44,973 nt of DNA from JBFWUW01 sp050247075 (lineage in GTDB: Bacteria; Planctomycetota; Planctomycetia; Pirellulales; JBFWUW01). The translations under genes were made by a program, and so were the position numbers. How positions within the stretch are numbered: the first letter of the stretch is position 1; every line of letters begins with the position of its first letter. The notes under the pieces are model-generated. The model saw nothing but the letters and a program-made list of their open reading frames with translations. It was not told where the DNA came from and searched no databases. Below, in pieces: positions 34,416 to 42,826 of the stretch. The stretch spans positions 1 through 44,973 of the forward strand of contig JBFWUW010000060.1 of assembly GCA_050247075.1 (NCBI GenBank). Reading direction: 5' to 3'.

Positions 34416-36620
34416 ATGAGCCAGGTCGAAACCGATCACTTGGACGCACCCATCAATGGAATCACCAGGCCACTGCCCAATGCCTTGACGTTGTTTGAGA
34501 AATGCCAGGCGCTGGCCCGCAACTTGTGGTGGAGCTGGCATCCCGAGGTGGTCAATGTGTTTCGCGATCTGGACCCCATCCGCTGGCGGCAGTTAGACCA
34601 CAACCCCATCGCCCTGCTGTCGGAGTTCACGCCAGAACGCCTGGAGACGCGGGCCACGGAAATGGTGCTCACCAGCCGCATCAACCTGGCGTACCGCATG
34701 TTGAAGGATTACATGTCGCCCGACCGGCCAACCTGGGGCACCACCAACGCCGGCGTGCTGGGATCGAAACCGGTGGCTTATTTCTCGGCCGAGTTTGGCC
34801 TGCACGAATCGGTGCCGATTTACTCCGGCGGCTTGGGCGTGCTGTCGGGCGACCATATCAAGAGCGCCAGTGGACTAGGCGTGCCGCTGGTGGCGATCGG
34901 TCTGTTCTACGACCAAGGCTACTTCAAACAACATCTGGATAAAGACGGCTACCAGCGCGAGGAGTATCTGGATACGCGCGTCGAAAATCTGCCGATGGAA
35001 CCGGCCCTGGCACCCGACGGTACGCCCATCACCATTTCCATCGACACCCGTTCGGGCCAGTTGGTGGCCAAGGTGTGGCTAATGCATGTGGGCCGCGTCA
35101 GCCTGTACTTGCTGGATTGCGACGTGGAGAGCAACCGGCCCGAGGACCAAAAGCTGACCAGCCGGTTGTACGGCGGCGATCACCGCACGCGCATCCGCCA
35201 AGAACTTGTGCTGGGCGTGGGGGGCGTCAAGGCTCTAAAGGCGCTTGGCATTTCGCCCGGCTGTTACCACCTCAACGAGGGCCACAGCGCGTTTGCCGCC
35301 CTGGAGGCCATTCGCGAGCGGATGGAAGACGACGGGCTGAGCTTCGACGAAGCCCTGCGCGAAGTGGCCCAGCACACCTGCTTTACCACGCATACGCCCG
35401 TGCCAGCCGGCCACGACCGGTTCGACGGCGGATTGATCGAAGAGCACTTGGGCCCCTTGCGGGACAAGCTGGGGATTTCCTACGACCAGTTGATGGGTCT
35501 GGGCCGCGTCGAGCCGCACAATCACGGCGAAAACTTCACCATGACCGTGTTGGCTCTCAAACTGTCGCGGCGGGCGAATGCCGTCAGCTCGTTGCATGGC
35601 CACGTCAGCCGGCGGATGTGGGCCAACCTCTGGCCGTGGCGCGTGGAAGAAGAAGTACCCATTGGCCATATCACCAACGGCGTGCATGTGCCGACCTGGC
35701 TGGCCTGGCAAATGCGGCAACTGTACGACCGTTATTTCAGCGTCAACTGGCTGCGCCGCATGGGCGAACCCGACGCCTGGCAGAACATCTATCAGGTCGA
35801 TCCGGGCGAATTATGGGAGACGCACTTCGCGCTGAAGAACCTGCTCTTGGCCTTTGTCCGCCGCCGCGTCAGCCGGCAGTGCCGCCGCCGCGGCGAAAGC
35901 GACGAGGCCGTCGAAGCCGCCCGCAACATGCTCGACCCCAACGTACTGACGATCGGCTTTGCCCGGCGGTTTGCCACGTACAAGCGGGCCGACCTGTTCT
36001 TAGCGGACGAATCGCGTCTGTGTGCCTTGCTTAGCGATCCACAGCGGCCCATTCAACTCATCTTTGCCGGCAAAGCCCATCCGGCCGACGAAGGGGGAAA
36101 AAGCCTCATCAAGAAGATCGCCAACTTGAGGCACGATCCCCGGTTCGCCGGCAAGATCGCCTTCATCGAGGATTACGATGTCAACGTCTGCCGGCACCTG
36201 GTGCAAGGGGTTGATGTCTGGATGAACAATCCCCGCCGTCCGCTGGAGGCATCGGGCACCAGCGGCCAAAAGGCGGTCCTCAATGGCGGCCTGAATTTGT
36301 CGATTCCCGATGGTTGGTGGGCCGAGGCTTTCGACGGGCGAAATGGTTTCTCCATCGGCACCGGCGCATGCCATGTTTCGGACGAAGTCAATGACCGGCG
36401 GGACGCGCTAGACCTGTACCATGCGTTGGAAACGCAAGTCGTGCCAACCTATTACGACCGCGACGTAGACGGTCTGCCGCGACGGTGGATCACGATGATG
36501 ATGAACTCCATCGCGTCGCTGGCCTGGCGGTTTAGTGCGCACCGCATGGTTATGGACTACACCAAGGTCAGCTATCTGCCCGCCGCCGGCGGCGTTACCT
36601 GCGACATGGCAGTGAGGTAA
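34416..36620 (+). CDS. glgP: Alpha-glucan (glycogen/maltodextrin) phosphorylase
   Basis: 734 residues, the size of the short bacterial alpha-glucan phosphorylases (TIGR02094 type) with an N-terminal DUF3417-like region (LARNLWWSWHPEVVNVFRDLDP). It transfers glucose from alpha-1,4-glucan ends to phosphate, giving glucose-1-phosphate, in the cytoplasm. PVAYFSAEFGLHESVPIYSGGLGVLSGDHIKSAS and YHLNEGHSAFAALE are family signatures. The PLP-binding lysine is K619 in EASGTSGQKAVLNGGLNLS. ATG 34416 is used because the family begins near MSQVETDHLDAPINGITRPLPNALTLFEKC; the frame is open upstream to 34170, but those residues match nothing. The start has only a weak GAGAA site. It is not obviously linked to neighbours; a heptamer-type repeat begins right after its stop. 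Confidence 0.9.
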   Translation: MSQVETDHLDAPINGITRPLPNALTLFEKCQALARNLWWSWHPEVVNVFRDLDPIRWRQLDHNPIALLSEFTPERLETRATEMVLTSRINLAYRMLKDYMSPDRPTWGTTNAGVLGSKPVAYFSAEFGLHESVPIYSGGLGVLSGDHIKSASGLGVPLVAIGLFYDQGYFKQHLDKDGYQREEYLDTRVENLPMEPALAPDGTPITISIDTRSGQLVAKVWLMHVGRVSLYLLDCDVESNRPEDQKLTSRLYGGDHRTRIRQELVLGVGGVKALKALGISPGCYHLNEGHSAFAALEAIRERMEDDGLSFDEALREVAQHTCFTTHTPVPAGHDRFDGGLIEEHLGPLRDKLGISYDQLMGLGRVEPHNHGENFTMTVLALKLSRRANAVSSLHGHVSRRMWANLWPWRVEEEVPIGHITNGVHVPTWLAWQMRQLYDRYFSVNWLRRMGEPDAWQNIYQVDPGELWETHFALKNLLLAFVRRRVSRQCRRRGESDEAVEAARNMLDPNVLTIGFARRFATYKRADLFLADESRLCALLSDPQRPIQLIFAGKAHPADEGGKSLIKKIANLRHDPRFAGKIAFIEDYDVNVCRHLVQGVDVWMNNPRRPLEASGTSGQKAVLNGGLNLSIPDGWWAEAFDGRNGFSIGTGACHVSDEVNDRRDALDLYHALETQVVPTYYDRDVDGLPRRWITMMMNSIASLAWRFSAHRMVMDYTKVSYLPAAGGVTCDMAVR

Positions 36621-36622
36621 GG

Positions 36623-36657
36623 GAGTGTGGAGTGGCGAATGCCGAGTGTCGAATGTA
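36623..36657 (+). repeat. Heptamer repeat, degenerate GARTGYN x5
   Basis: GAGTGTG, GAGTGGC, GAATGCC, GAGTGTC, GAATGTA directly after the GlgP stop codon. The 7-nt period is clear although the units vary. Confidence 0.6.
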
Positions 36658-36776
36658 GCGCTGTGGTGCCGCCGAACACGCGGCCAGGGCCTCGCGGCGG
36701 CCCGACAAAAAGTTTGGTGATGCCACTTAAACGCCGCTGCGCGAGGGACTTACGCTGAAAGCGTTTCAGATTTCAG

Positions 36777-36810
36777 CCCAGGGTACGCTCGCTTGCGAGC
36801 GCACCCTGGG
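36777..36810. repeat. Strong hairpin, CCCAGGGT arms
   Basis: CCCAGGGTACGCTCGC pairs with GCGAGCGCACCCTGGG, with a TT loop and one mismatched pair. A related hairpin at 36958-36993 has the arms CCCAGGTTGCGCTCGC and CGCTCGCGACCCTGGG. Confidence 0.8.
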
Positions 36811-36916
36811 TATCGTTCACGGGTAAGATGTGGTCAACCCTGAAGGGGTTGCACAACCGTTACGGCAGCCCATCATCGTTGTCGCGCAAATGGCCGCCGA
36901 TCCGATCGCGATTGTG

Positions 36917-36933
36917 AAACCCCCGCGGGGTTT
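36917..36933. repeat. Short hairpin AAACCCC/GGGGTTT
   Basis: A 7-bp perfect stem around a CGC loop inside the larger element. There is no T-run after it, so a terminator role is not supported. Confidence 0.5.
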
Positions 36934-37202
36934 ACGACATTTCTTGGCGATTGCGGACCCAGGTTGCGCTCGCTAATCGCTCGCGACCCTGGGCTGGGTT
37001 GTGAAACGCCTTCGGCGTAAAGCCGTTCTGTTAGCTTCATTTTCCGCGACGAACAGGCGGTCATTGCGTGGATGCCCGCTTCTCTTCACGATCGTCGCGC
37101 GACAAGGCAATAGCCAGTTTTCAACAGAGAACCGCGAGCTTTCAGCAACTTTTTGTCGGGCCAGGCCTTCACGGTGTCGTTGTTTCCTGAAGCCAGCAGC
37201 CT

Positions 37203-38750
37203 TTAGCCTTCCCTAATCTCAAAATCATACAGATCACGCACTTCGCCCACCGTCCGCGCGGCCAGGCCGGTGAAGCGCTGATGCAAGGCGTCGACATCGT
37301 CCACGCCTAGCGCAGCTAGCGTGCGAAACTTGTGCGACAAAAGCTGCTCCAGGTTGCCGCTGGTATTGCGGGCGTGCCCTTCGGGGTACATTACCAGCCC
37401 GCTGCTGAGATGGCCCAGCGAGGCATGGTCGATGTCCAACGTCGTTGGTATGCCGTCGGGGTATTTGGCGTCGTAGTCCGGCCCGCCGTGGCGGAATTCG
37501 ATCTTGTCCATCAGCGACCGTGTCAGCGGATGGTGCAGGGCCGCCTGGTCGTAGTCGGCGGGCACCAGCATTAACTCCGCCCAGCCCCCCACCGCCTCGC
37601 GCACGCCGGCGGACGACGAACCGCCCCTGCCCAACTCAAAGGCCTTCCGCAATAGAGTGGCGACAATATAGACCATGGAATGGTCGGCACTTTGCCGCGT
37701 CCGCGGGTCGCGCTTGGCCACATCGCCAATAATGCCGAACGCCGGCTGGTAAATCGTAATCCGCACGGAACGCAGCCGCGTGGCATCTTCCAGCAGCGCC
37801 GGGTAGCAGGCCAGCAAATCCATCACCCCCTGGATCGCGCCGGCCGATTGATGTTCGTACAGGCCCAACTTGAAGTGCATGCCGCGCACGGCAAAGTCGT
37901 CGCCTCCGGTGGCTAGCGTCAACTCAAAGGGGCTCTCGCCGCGGGCAGCCGGTTTCTCGAATAGGCAAAAAATGGCTTCCGGGTTGCGAAAAATATCGGC
38001 CGGCCCGACAAACCCGCGCATCGCCCGGCGCATGCTTTGCACGGCCATTTCCGCGCTAATGGCGGCCGAGGCCCCCTTGCTGTCGCTCAGTTGGTGCCCC
38101 GCGCGAATAGCGCGAAACGGAATGTAATGCGCCACCACCAGCCCAATCGCCGATTCAATCTGTTGCGGCGTGGCTCCCAGCACGGCGCCGTAGGTAGCGG
38201 CCGAGGCAATCGCGCCGTGGACCACATGGTCGATCTTGTGGTCCTTCAGCGAAAAGACCTCGGCCAACCGCCCGCGAATTTCGTCCAGCAAGATCATGGC
38301 CTTCAGCATCTTCCGGCCATTCAGCCCAGCCAGTTGCGCGGCTGCCACCGCCACGGGGTAAAAGTCGTTGTGGCCAAACTCGCCGCGGGTGTGGCCGCGG
38401 GCGGGGTTGTAGCCAAAGTTGGTTCCGTTGGCGTCCCACTCGCGCACCGCCGCCGAATTGGCCAGCACGGCCTTCTCCGGCGAGACCAGCACGGCGGAGC
38501 CAAAACAAGGTACGCCTGCCTGACCTTCGGGCATGGCATAACTCAGAGCCTCTTCGCGCAGCACGCGCGGCGCATTGGTGCCGCAAGCCAACGCCGAGAC
38601 GCCGCAGGCGATCGAGTCAAGGTGGAACCGCTCGACAACCTGAAAGACACTTTCGGCTGGATCGGGGTAATCGCCCGCCATGAACGACAGCGCGTACTGG
38701 GCAATCCCGCGGGCCTGATTTTCCGACGGAGGCAACGTGAGCGTGTGCAT
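37203..38750 (-). CDS. MmgE/PrpD family dehydratase
   Basis: 515 residues from ATG 38750 (a TTG at 38768 would add six). It has the PrpD hallmarks: FHLDSIACGVSALACG, NSAAVREWDANGTNFG, GHNDFYPVAVAAAQLAGLNGRKML, IDHVVHGAIASAATYGAVLGATPQQIESAIGLV, and the C-terminal ADHSMVYIVATLLRKAF and GPDYDAKYPDGIPTTLDI. Family members are 2-methylcitrate dehydratases (propionate degradation) or related aconitate-type enzymes. No prpB, prpC or other methylcitrate-cycle gene is nearby, so the substrate is uncertain. Cytoplasmic. Convergent with GlgP and divergent from the Wzz-like gene. Confidence 0.85.
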   Translation of the reverse strand: MHTLTLPPSENQARGIAQYALSFMAGDYPDPAESVFQVVERFHLDSIACGVSALACGTNAPRVLREEALSYAMPEGQAGVPCFGSAVLVSPEKAVLANSAAVREWDANGTNFGYNPARGHTRGEFGHNDFYPVAVAAAQLAGLNGRKMLKAMILLDEIRGRLAEVFSLKDHKIDHVVHGAIASAATYGAVLGATPQQIESAIGLVVAHYIPFRAIRAGHQLSDSKGASAAISAEMAVQSMRRAMRGFVGPADIFRNPEAIFCLFEKPAARGESPFELTLATGGDDFAVRGMHFKLGLYEHQSAGAIQGVMDLLACYPALLEDATRLRSVRITIYQPAFGIIGDVAKRDPRTRQSADHSMVYIVATLLRKAFELGRGGSSSAGVREAVGGWAELMLVPADYDQAALHHPLTRSLMDKIEFRHGGPDYDAKYPDGIPTTLDIDHASLGHLSSGLVMYPEGHARNTSGNLEQLLSHKFRTLAALGVDDVDALHQRFTGLAARTVGEVRDLYDFEIREG

Positions 38751-38768
38751 GCTTGAATCGACCGGCAA

Positions 38769-39094
38769 GAGAACGGATCAAGAACAGGGCGGCGTTCATT
38801 CTAACATTGAATGGCTGGAGAAGGCGGTTTCCGATCCGATCCAGGCGGGGTGCGGATGCAATCGCCTATTGCCTCCCGCAATGCCATTCCATCGGCGTTA
38901 GAAATGCAGCCTGCAATCCGCCATCTCTTCCCAATTTCGGGCACTGTTGCGTGTCGCACGGGCAATGATCCCAGGCCGACCAACGGGAAGGCCGAATGCC
39001 AGGCAATTATCCCAACGAACCGCTACAAATCGCGACCTATACTTTCGCGCATTGCGCGGAAGGCTAGAGCCGCTTTTCTTGAGGAATTACTCGC
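38769..39094. other. Divergent intergenic region
   Basis: 326 bp between PrpD and the Wzz-like gene. It should hold both promoters, but I see no convincing core promoter and no repeat shared with other parts of the window. Confidence 0.4.
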
Positions 39095-40696
39095 ATGAAC
39101 CCGTCAACCGCCACGACCGTCAACTTTCCGGAAATCCTCAAAACCGCGCGCCAGCATTTGCGGTTGTGGGGCACTCCGGCCTTGGCCTTTGTGATGTTGG
39201 GGCTGGCCTATTGCCAGCTTCGCCAGCCTGGTTGGAAGGTCACGCAGGCCCTTGTCGTGCGCGAGGAAGCCAGCGGCGGGCTTTACCGCCAGGGCCGCTT
39301 CGACAACGTCGATGCCATGAAGACCGTGCTGGAAACCGTGCAAGAAGTCGCCCGCAGCCGGGCGGTCATTCAGGCCGCCCTGGAGGAAATAGGCCCGTCC
39401 CATGGCCAAGCATCGGCCGACTGGCCATCGTTCGAGGACATCACGCGGGCGCAGGCCGCGATTCAGGTCAAAGCCCCTAAGGGGGCCGAGTTCGGCAAGA
39501 CTGAAGTCATTCACCTGATTACCACCGCCGGTTCCAACGATCGGGCACTGCGGCTCAACCGGGCCGTCAGCCGGCATTTGCAAATGCGGTTTCAAGAACT
39601 GCGAGAAACGAAAGCCCGCAGCATCATCGAGGAATTGGAACAAGCCGTGCGTCTGGCCGAAGCCGACCAGACGGCCGTCACTCAAAAGATCGAAGAGATG
39701 GAGCGAGAAGTCGGTGTCGATCTGGGTGAACTGCGGACATTGAACGAACTCGGCGCGGGTGAGAGCAACTTGCGGTCGGCGACCACGCAGATCAAGAACG
39801 AGATGCGGCAAGCCCGCACCAACCAAGACGCCAACCAACAACTGTTGGAGCAGCTAAAATCAACGCGCGACAATCCGGAAAAAGTCACGGCTTTGTCTGG
39901 CCGCTTGCTGGAGGCCCAGCCCGCGTTGCGGCGGTTGAAAGATGGGCTGATCGATGCGCAACTTCGCACGGCCGAGGTCTTGGGCAAAATGAGCCCACAA
40001 CATCCGTTGGCCGCGGCGGCCATGGCCAATGAAGAGGCGGTCCGCCAGGACTTGCGAAATGAACTGGGCACGGCCATCGTGGGCCTGGCCGCGGAGATCA
40101 AGGTCGGAACCAAACTGCTTGCATCGTACGAACGCCAACTGGAGGAAGTCGAGGGCCGTTTGCAAAAGCTGGCCGGAATGCGGGCCCGTTATGCCAACCT
40201 GGCGGAAGAAGTGCGGCAGCGCGGGCAGTTTTTGGAAAAGGCCAGCAAGGACTTGGCCGATGCCAAGGCCGCCGTGGCCGCGGCCCAGACGACAAGCCTG
40301 ATTACCTTGCTCGATGCGCCCGAAGCCAACGACCGGCCAGCCGGCCCAGGCAACACCACCATCTTGGCTGCCTGCGGCGTGGCGGGCCTGGCCTCTGGGT
40401 TTGGGCTGCTGTTCTTGATGTACCCGCTCGGCGCGACGCGCGGCCGCCGTTGGAACGAAATCGCCGATTTGGGCCGCCGGGCCACCGACTTCTTGCGGAA
40501 CCGCCGTTCCAGCGACAGCCGGGCGGCTCGCCCAGCCAGTGGTTCGAGCCGCCGCGCGGCCGACCGTACGATTCCGGCCCCGGATCCGGCGGCTGGGCTG
40601 CTTGCGCGACGGGCCGACGATTTGCCCGCCCAACTGCTAGAAACCGGCACCTCCACCGATGTAGACCGCCGTCGCGGTGATCGCCGGGGATCGTAA
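39095..40696 (+). CDS. Wzz/GumC-like polysaccharide co-polymerase (no kinase domain)
   Basis: 533 residues with the layout of chain-length-determinant proteins: a first transmembrane helix (about 26-43, LWGTPALAFVMLGLAYC), a long periplasmic part dominated by coiled coil (about 155-400, e.g. EELEQAVRLAEADQTAVTQKIEEM and YERQLEEVEGRLQKLAG), and a second transmembrane helix (about 424-445, NTTILAACGVAGLASGFGLLFLMYP). The remaining ~85 residues are cytoplasmic, R/A/D-rich and low-complexity, with no Walker motif, so the tyrosine-kinase half is absent. Such proteins control length or export of exopolysaccharide. GAGGA lies before ATG 39095. The UDP-glucose dehydrogenase at the window start could supply its precursors, but no linkage is shown. 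The final segment is unusual for this family. Confidence 0.7.
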   Translation: MNPSTATTVNFPEILKTARQHLRLWGTPALAFVMLGLAYCQLRQPGWKVTQALVVREEASGGLYRQGRFDNVDAMKTVLETVQEVARSRAVIQAALEEIGPSHGQASADWPSFEDITRAQAAIQVKAPKGAEFGKTEVIHLITTAGSNDRALRLNRAVSRHLQMRFQELRETKARSIIEELEQAVRLAEADQTAVTQKIEEMEREVGVDLGELRTLNELGAGESNLRSATTQIKNEMRQARTNQDANQQLLEQLKSTRDNPEKVTALSGRLLEAQPALRRLKDGLIDAQLRTAEVLGKMSPQHPLAAAAMANEEAVRQDLRNELGTAIVGLAAEIKVGTKLLASYERQLEEVEGRLQKLAGMRARYANLAEEVRQRGQFLEKASKDLADAKAAVAAAQTTSLITLLDAPEANDRPAGPGNTTILAACGVAGLASGFGLLFLMYPLGATRGRRWNEIADLGRRATDFLRNRRSSDSRAARPASGSSRRAADRTIPAPDPAAGLLARRADDLPAQLLETGTSTDVDRRRGDRRGS

Positions 40697-40819
40697 AGAT
40701 TCGGGCTTTGCGGCAAGTGGCATCGACCGGCACGCCTGCTTGCAGGTTATCGTGGCTGCTCGTACCATCGAATGTGGCTGCACAGCCCTCTTTCCCGCGA
40801 GAATTGTGGAATCGCTAAC

Positions 40820-42292
40820 ATGACGCCAGAATCGCCGGCTCCCGGTCGCCGGGACTTTTTGCGAACCATTAGCGGCGGCCTCTGCGGCGCGGCGCTCGCC
40901 ACCCTGTTGCAAAGAGATGGCTCGTTGCGGCTGGCCGCGGCTGTGGGTGAAGAAGCCCCAGCCGTCACGCGGGCCAGCTACAATCTGGTCCCTAAGCCGC
41001 CTCATTTCGAGCCGCGGGCCAAAGCCGTCATTCACTTGTTCATGAATGGCGGGCCGAGCCAGATGGACCTGTTCGATCCCAAACCCGAGCTCGACCGGCT
41101 GCACGGGCAGAGCTACTTCGACAAGATCGCCGGCGAAGTGGAATTTGTCTCGGCGGCCGGTGCCATGATGCGGTCGCCCTACAAGTTTGCCCAACATGGA
41201 GCTAGCGGTGCCTGGGTCTCGGATGTCATGCCGCACCTGGCCAGCCAGGTCGATGACGTGGCGTTTCTGCGTGGAATGTATACCGACAATCTCACGCACG
41301 AGCCGGCCCTGTGGCAAATTCATTCGGGCCAGTTGTTGCCCGGCTTGCCCACGCTGGGGGCCTGGACCACCTACGCCTTGGGAAGCGAGAACCAGAACCT
41401 GCCGGCGTACGTGGTACTCGATGACGCCGCCGGCCTGCCGGTCAATGGGTTGCAGAATTGGCAGTCGGGCTATTTGCCGCCGCAGTTTCAAGGGACAAGG
41501 TTCCGCTCGCAAGGTACGCCCGTGTTGCACCTGAATGCCGAATACGAAGAGCCGGCCGGCGCGGTGGCCGCGGAGCGCCAGCTCATCGCCGCGCTCGATG
41601 CCGGGCACCTGCGGCAACGGCAGGGGCAGCCTCAGCTAGATGCCCGCATCGCCAGTTATGCGTTGGCTGGCCGCATGCAACTGGCGGCGTCAGACGCGCT
41701 CGACCTGTCGCAAGAAACGGCCGCCACCCAAGCCGCCTACGGTATTGGCCAAGAGCCGACCGACAACTACGGGCGGCGCTGTCTGATTGCCCGCCGGTTG
41801 ATCGAACGGGGAGTGCGCTTCGTGCAGTTGTTTGTGTCTGGGCAGATTTGGGACAACCACACCAGCCTGTCTGGCGAACTCAAAAAATGCTGCAATCAGA
41901 CCGACCAGCCGGTCGCGGCCCTTTTGGCGGACCTCCGGCAACGGGGACTGCTCGATAGCACCTTGGTGCTGTGGGGGGGCGAATTCGGCAGGCTGCCAAT
42001 CGCCCAACTGCCGGCGGACGGCAACGAGGCTGGCGCGGGCCGCGACCATAACAAGAACGCCTTCTGCAACTGGATGGCGGGCGGAGGCGTGCGCGGGGGA
42101 GTAACCCACGGTGCCACCGACGATATCGGCCTGCGCTCCGTGGAGGGCCGCACCAGCGTCGCCGATTGGCATGCCACGATCTATCACTTGCTCGGCTTGA
42201 ACTACGAGGAAGTCTACTTCTTGCGCAACGGTTTGAAGGACCGCATCACCGGCGTCAAGCAAGCCCGCGTCGTCCGCGAGATTCTGGCCTAG
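40820..42292 (+). CDS. Tat-exported DUF1501 protein
   Basis: 490 residues from ATG 40820. A twin-arginine signal R10-R11-D-F-L-R followed by a hydrophobic segment (ISGGLCGAALATLL) marks Tat export. The mature part shows the DUF1501 pattern of sulfatase/phosphatase-fold proteins: KAVIHLFMNGGPSQMDLFDPKPELDRLHGQ, APGRRDF..., FVQLFVSGQIWDNHTSL, LVLWGGEFGRLPIAQ, GRDHNKNAFCNWMAGGGVRGG, and ATIYHLLGLNYEE at the end. DUF1501 genes are abundant in planctomycetes and are normally beside PSD1/PSCyt1-type cytochrome genes; here none is adjacent. The biochemical function is unknown. A longer frame from 40772 is open but would place the Tat motif 26 residues in. Confidence 0.9.
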   Translation: MTPESPAPGRRDFLRTISGGLCGAALATLLQRDGSLRLAAAVGEEAPAVTRASYNLVPKPPHFEPRAKAVIHLFMNGGPSQMDLFDPKPELDRLHGQSYFDKIAGEVEFVSAAGAMMRSPYKFAQHGASGAWVSDVMPHLASQVDDVAFLRGMYTDNLTHEPALWQIHSGQLLPGLPTLGAWTTYALGSENQNLPAYVVLDDAAGLPVNGLQNWQSGYLPPQFQGTRFRSQGTPVLHLNAEYEEPAGAVAAERQLIAALDAGHLRQRQGQPQLDARIASYALAGRMQLAASDALDLSQETAATQAAYGIGQEPTDNYGRRCLIARRLIERGVRFVQLFVSGQIWDNHTSLSGELKKCCNQTDQPVAALLADLRQRGLLDSTLVLWGGEFGRLPIAQLPADGNEAGAGRDHNKNAFCNWMAGGGVRGGVTHGATDDIGLRSVEGRTSVADWHATIYHLLGLNYEEVYFLRNGLKDRITGVKQARVVREILA

Positions 42293-42826
42293 GCCCAACC
42301 ACGGCTGTAACAGGCGATTCCATCGCCGAAGCTGTAGGAGTCGTCTCCCGACGGCGACGATCGGCTTTCCATGCGGGAAAACGAAACGGCTGCAACACGG
42401 TCGGCTCGCACATGTGGCCGCGAATGGAGTGCGCGGGCCAACGAACCATACCGGGCATCACGAACGGCCGGATGAAACATGTTGGAAACTCGGGCCAAGT
42501 ACGGGCGAGGCCGCCCAAGGCGCTCGACCGCGGGGACGACTCTCCATACGGCGCAGCGCGACAATTGGCAGGGATCCTTCAAGGAATCGCGGTACCCGGT
42601 TCAAAAATAAATCAGGCTCGCATGCCTGAAAGTCACACGGCTCGAAGCAAGGTTCACGTTCAGAATCATGAAAGCGCCCGCGATCGTAGTCCTTTACTCG
42701 CCAAACGGATATTGCCACACAACCGAGCCATAGCGCCGCTTCGCCCAATTCGACTGAAGTGCGTAGAGCCCGCCCCGTTGGCTGACGCGGACTAGTTCCT
42801 TCATAGCGGGCACACTCGTCGGTTTC
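42293..42826. other. Intergenic region with one short repeat
   Basis: 534 bp between the convergent DUF1501 and SelO genes. It contains repeat copy 3 at 42334-42357 with its flank. Minus-strand and plus-strand ORFs up to about 200 residues lack good starts and any recognisable motif. I see no terminator. Confidence 0.5.
42334..42357 (+). repeat. Short interspersed repeat (GGAGCCGTCTCCCGACGGC family), copy 3
   Basis: A 24-bp copy of 4569-4592 with one change (GGAGTCGTCTCCCGACGGC). The preceding GGCGATTCCATCG (42312-42324) also matches, inverted, the region next to copy 2. Confidence 0.75.

Larger units (their letters stand above)
36699..37162. repeat. 464-bp element with 16-bp inverted ends
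   Basis: GGCCCGACAAAAAGTT (36699-36714) and its exact complement (37147-37162) bound a region packed with hairpins (36777-36810, 36837-36855, 36917-36933, 36958-36993). No ORF with a domain is seen. It fills most of the gap between the convergent GlgP and PrpD genes and resembles a compound planctomycete intergenic repeat or a MITE. Confidence 0.7.

Noticed and set aside
42458..42748. Minus-strand ORF of 96 codons between DUF1501 and SelO
   Set aside because: No recognisable motif and no supported start; treated as chance.
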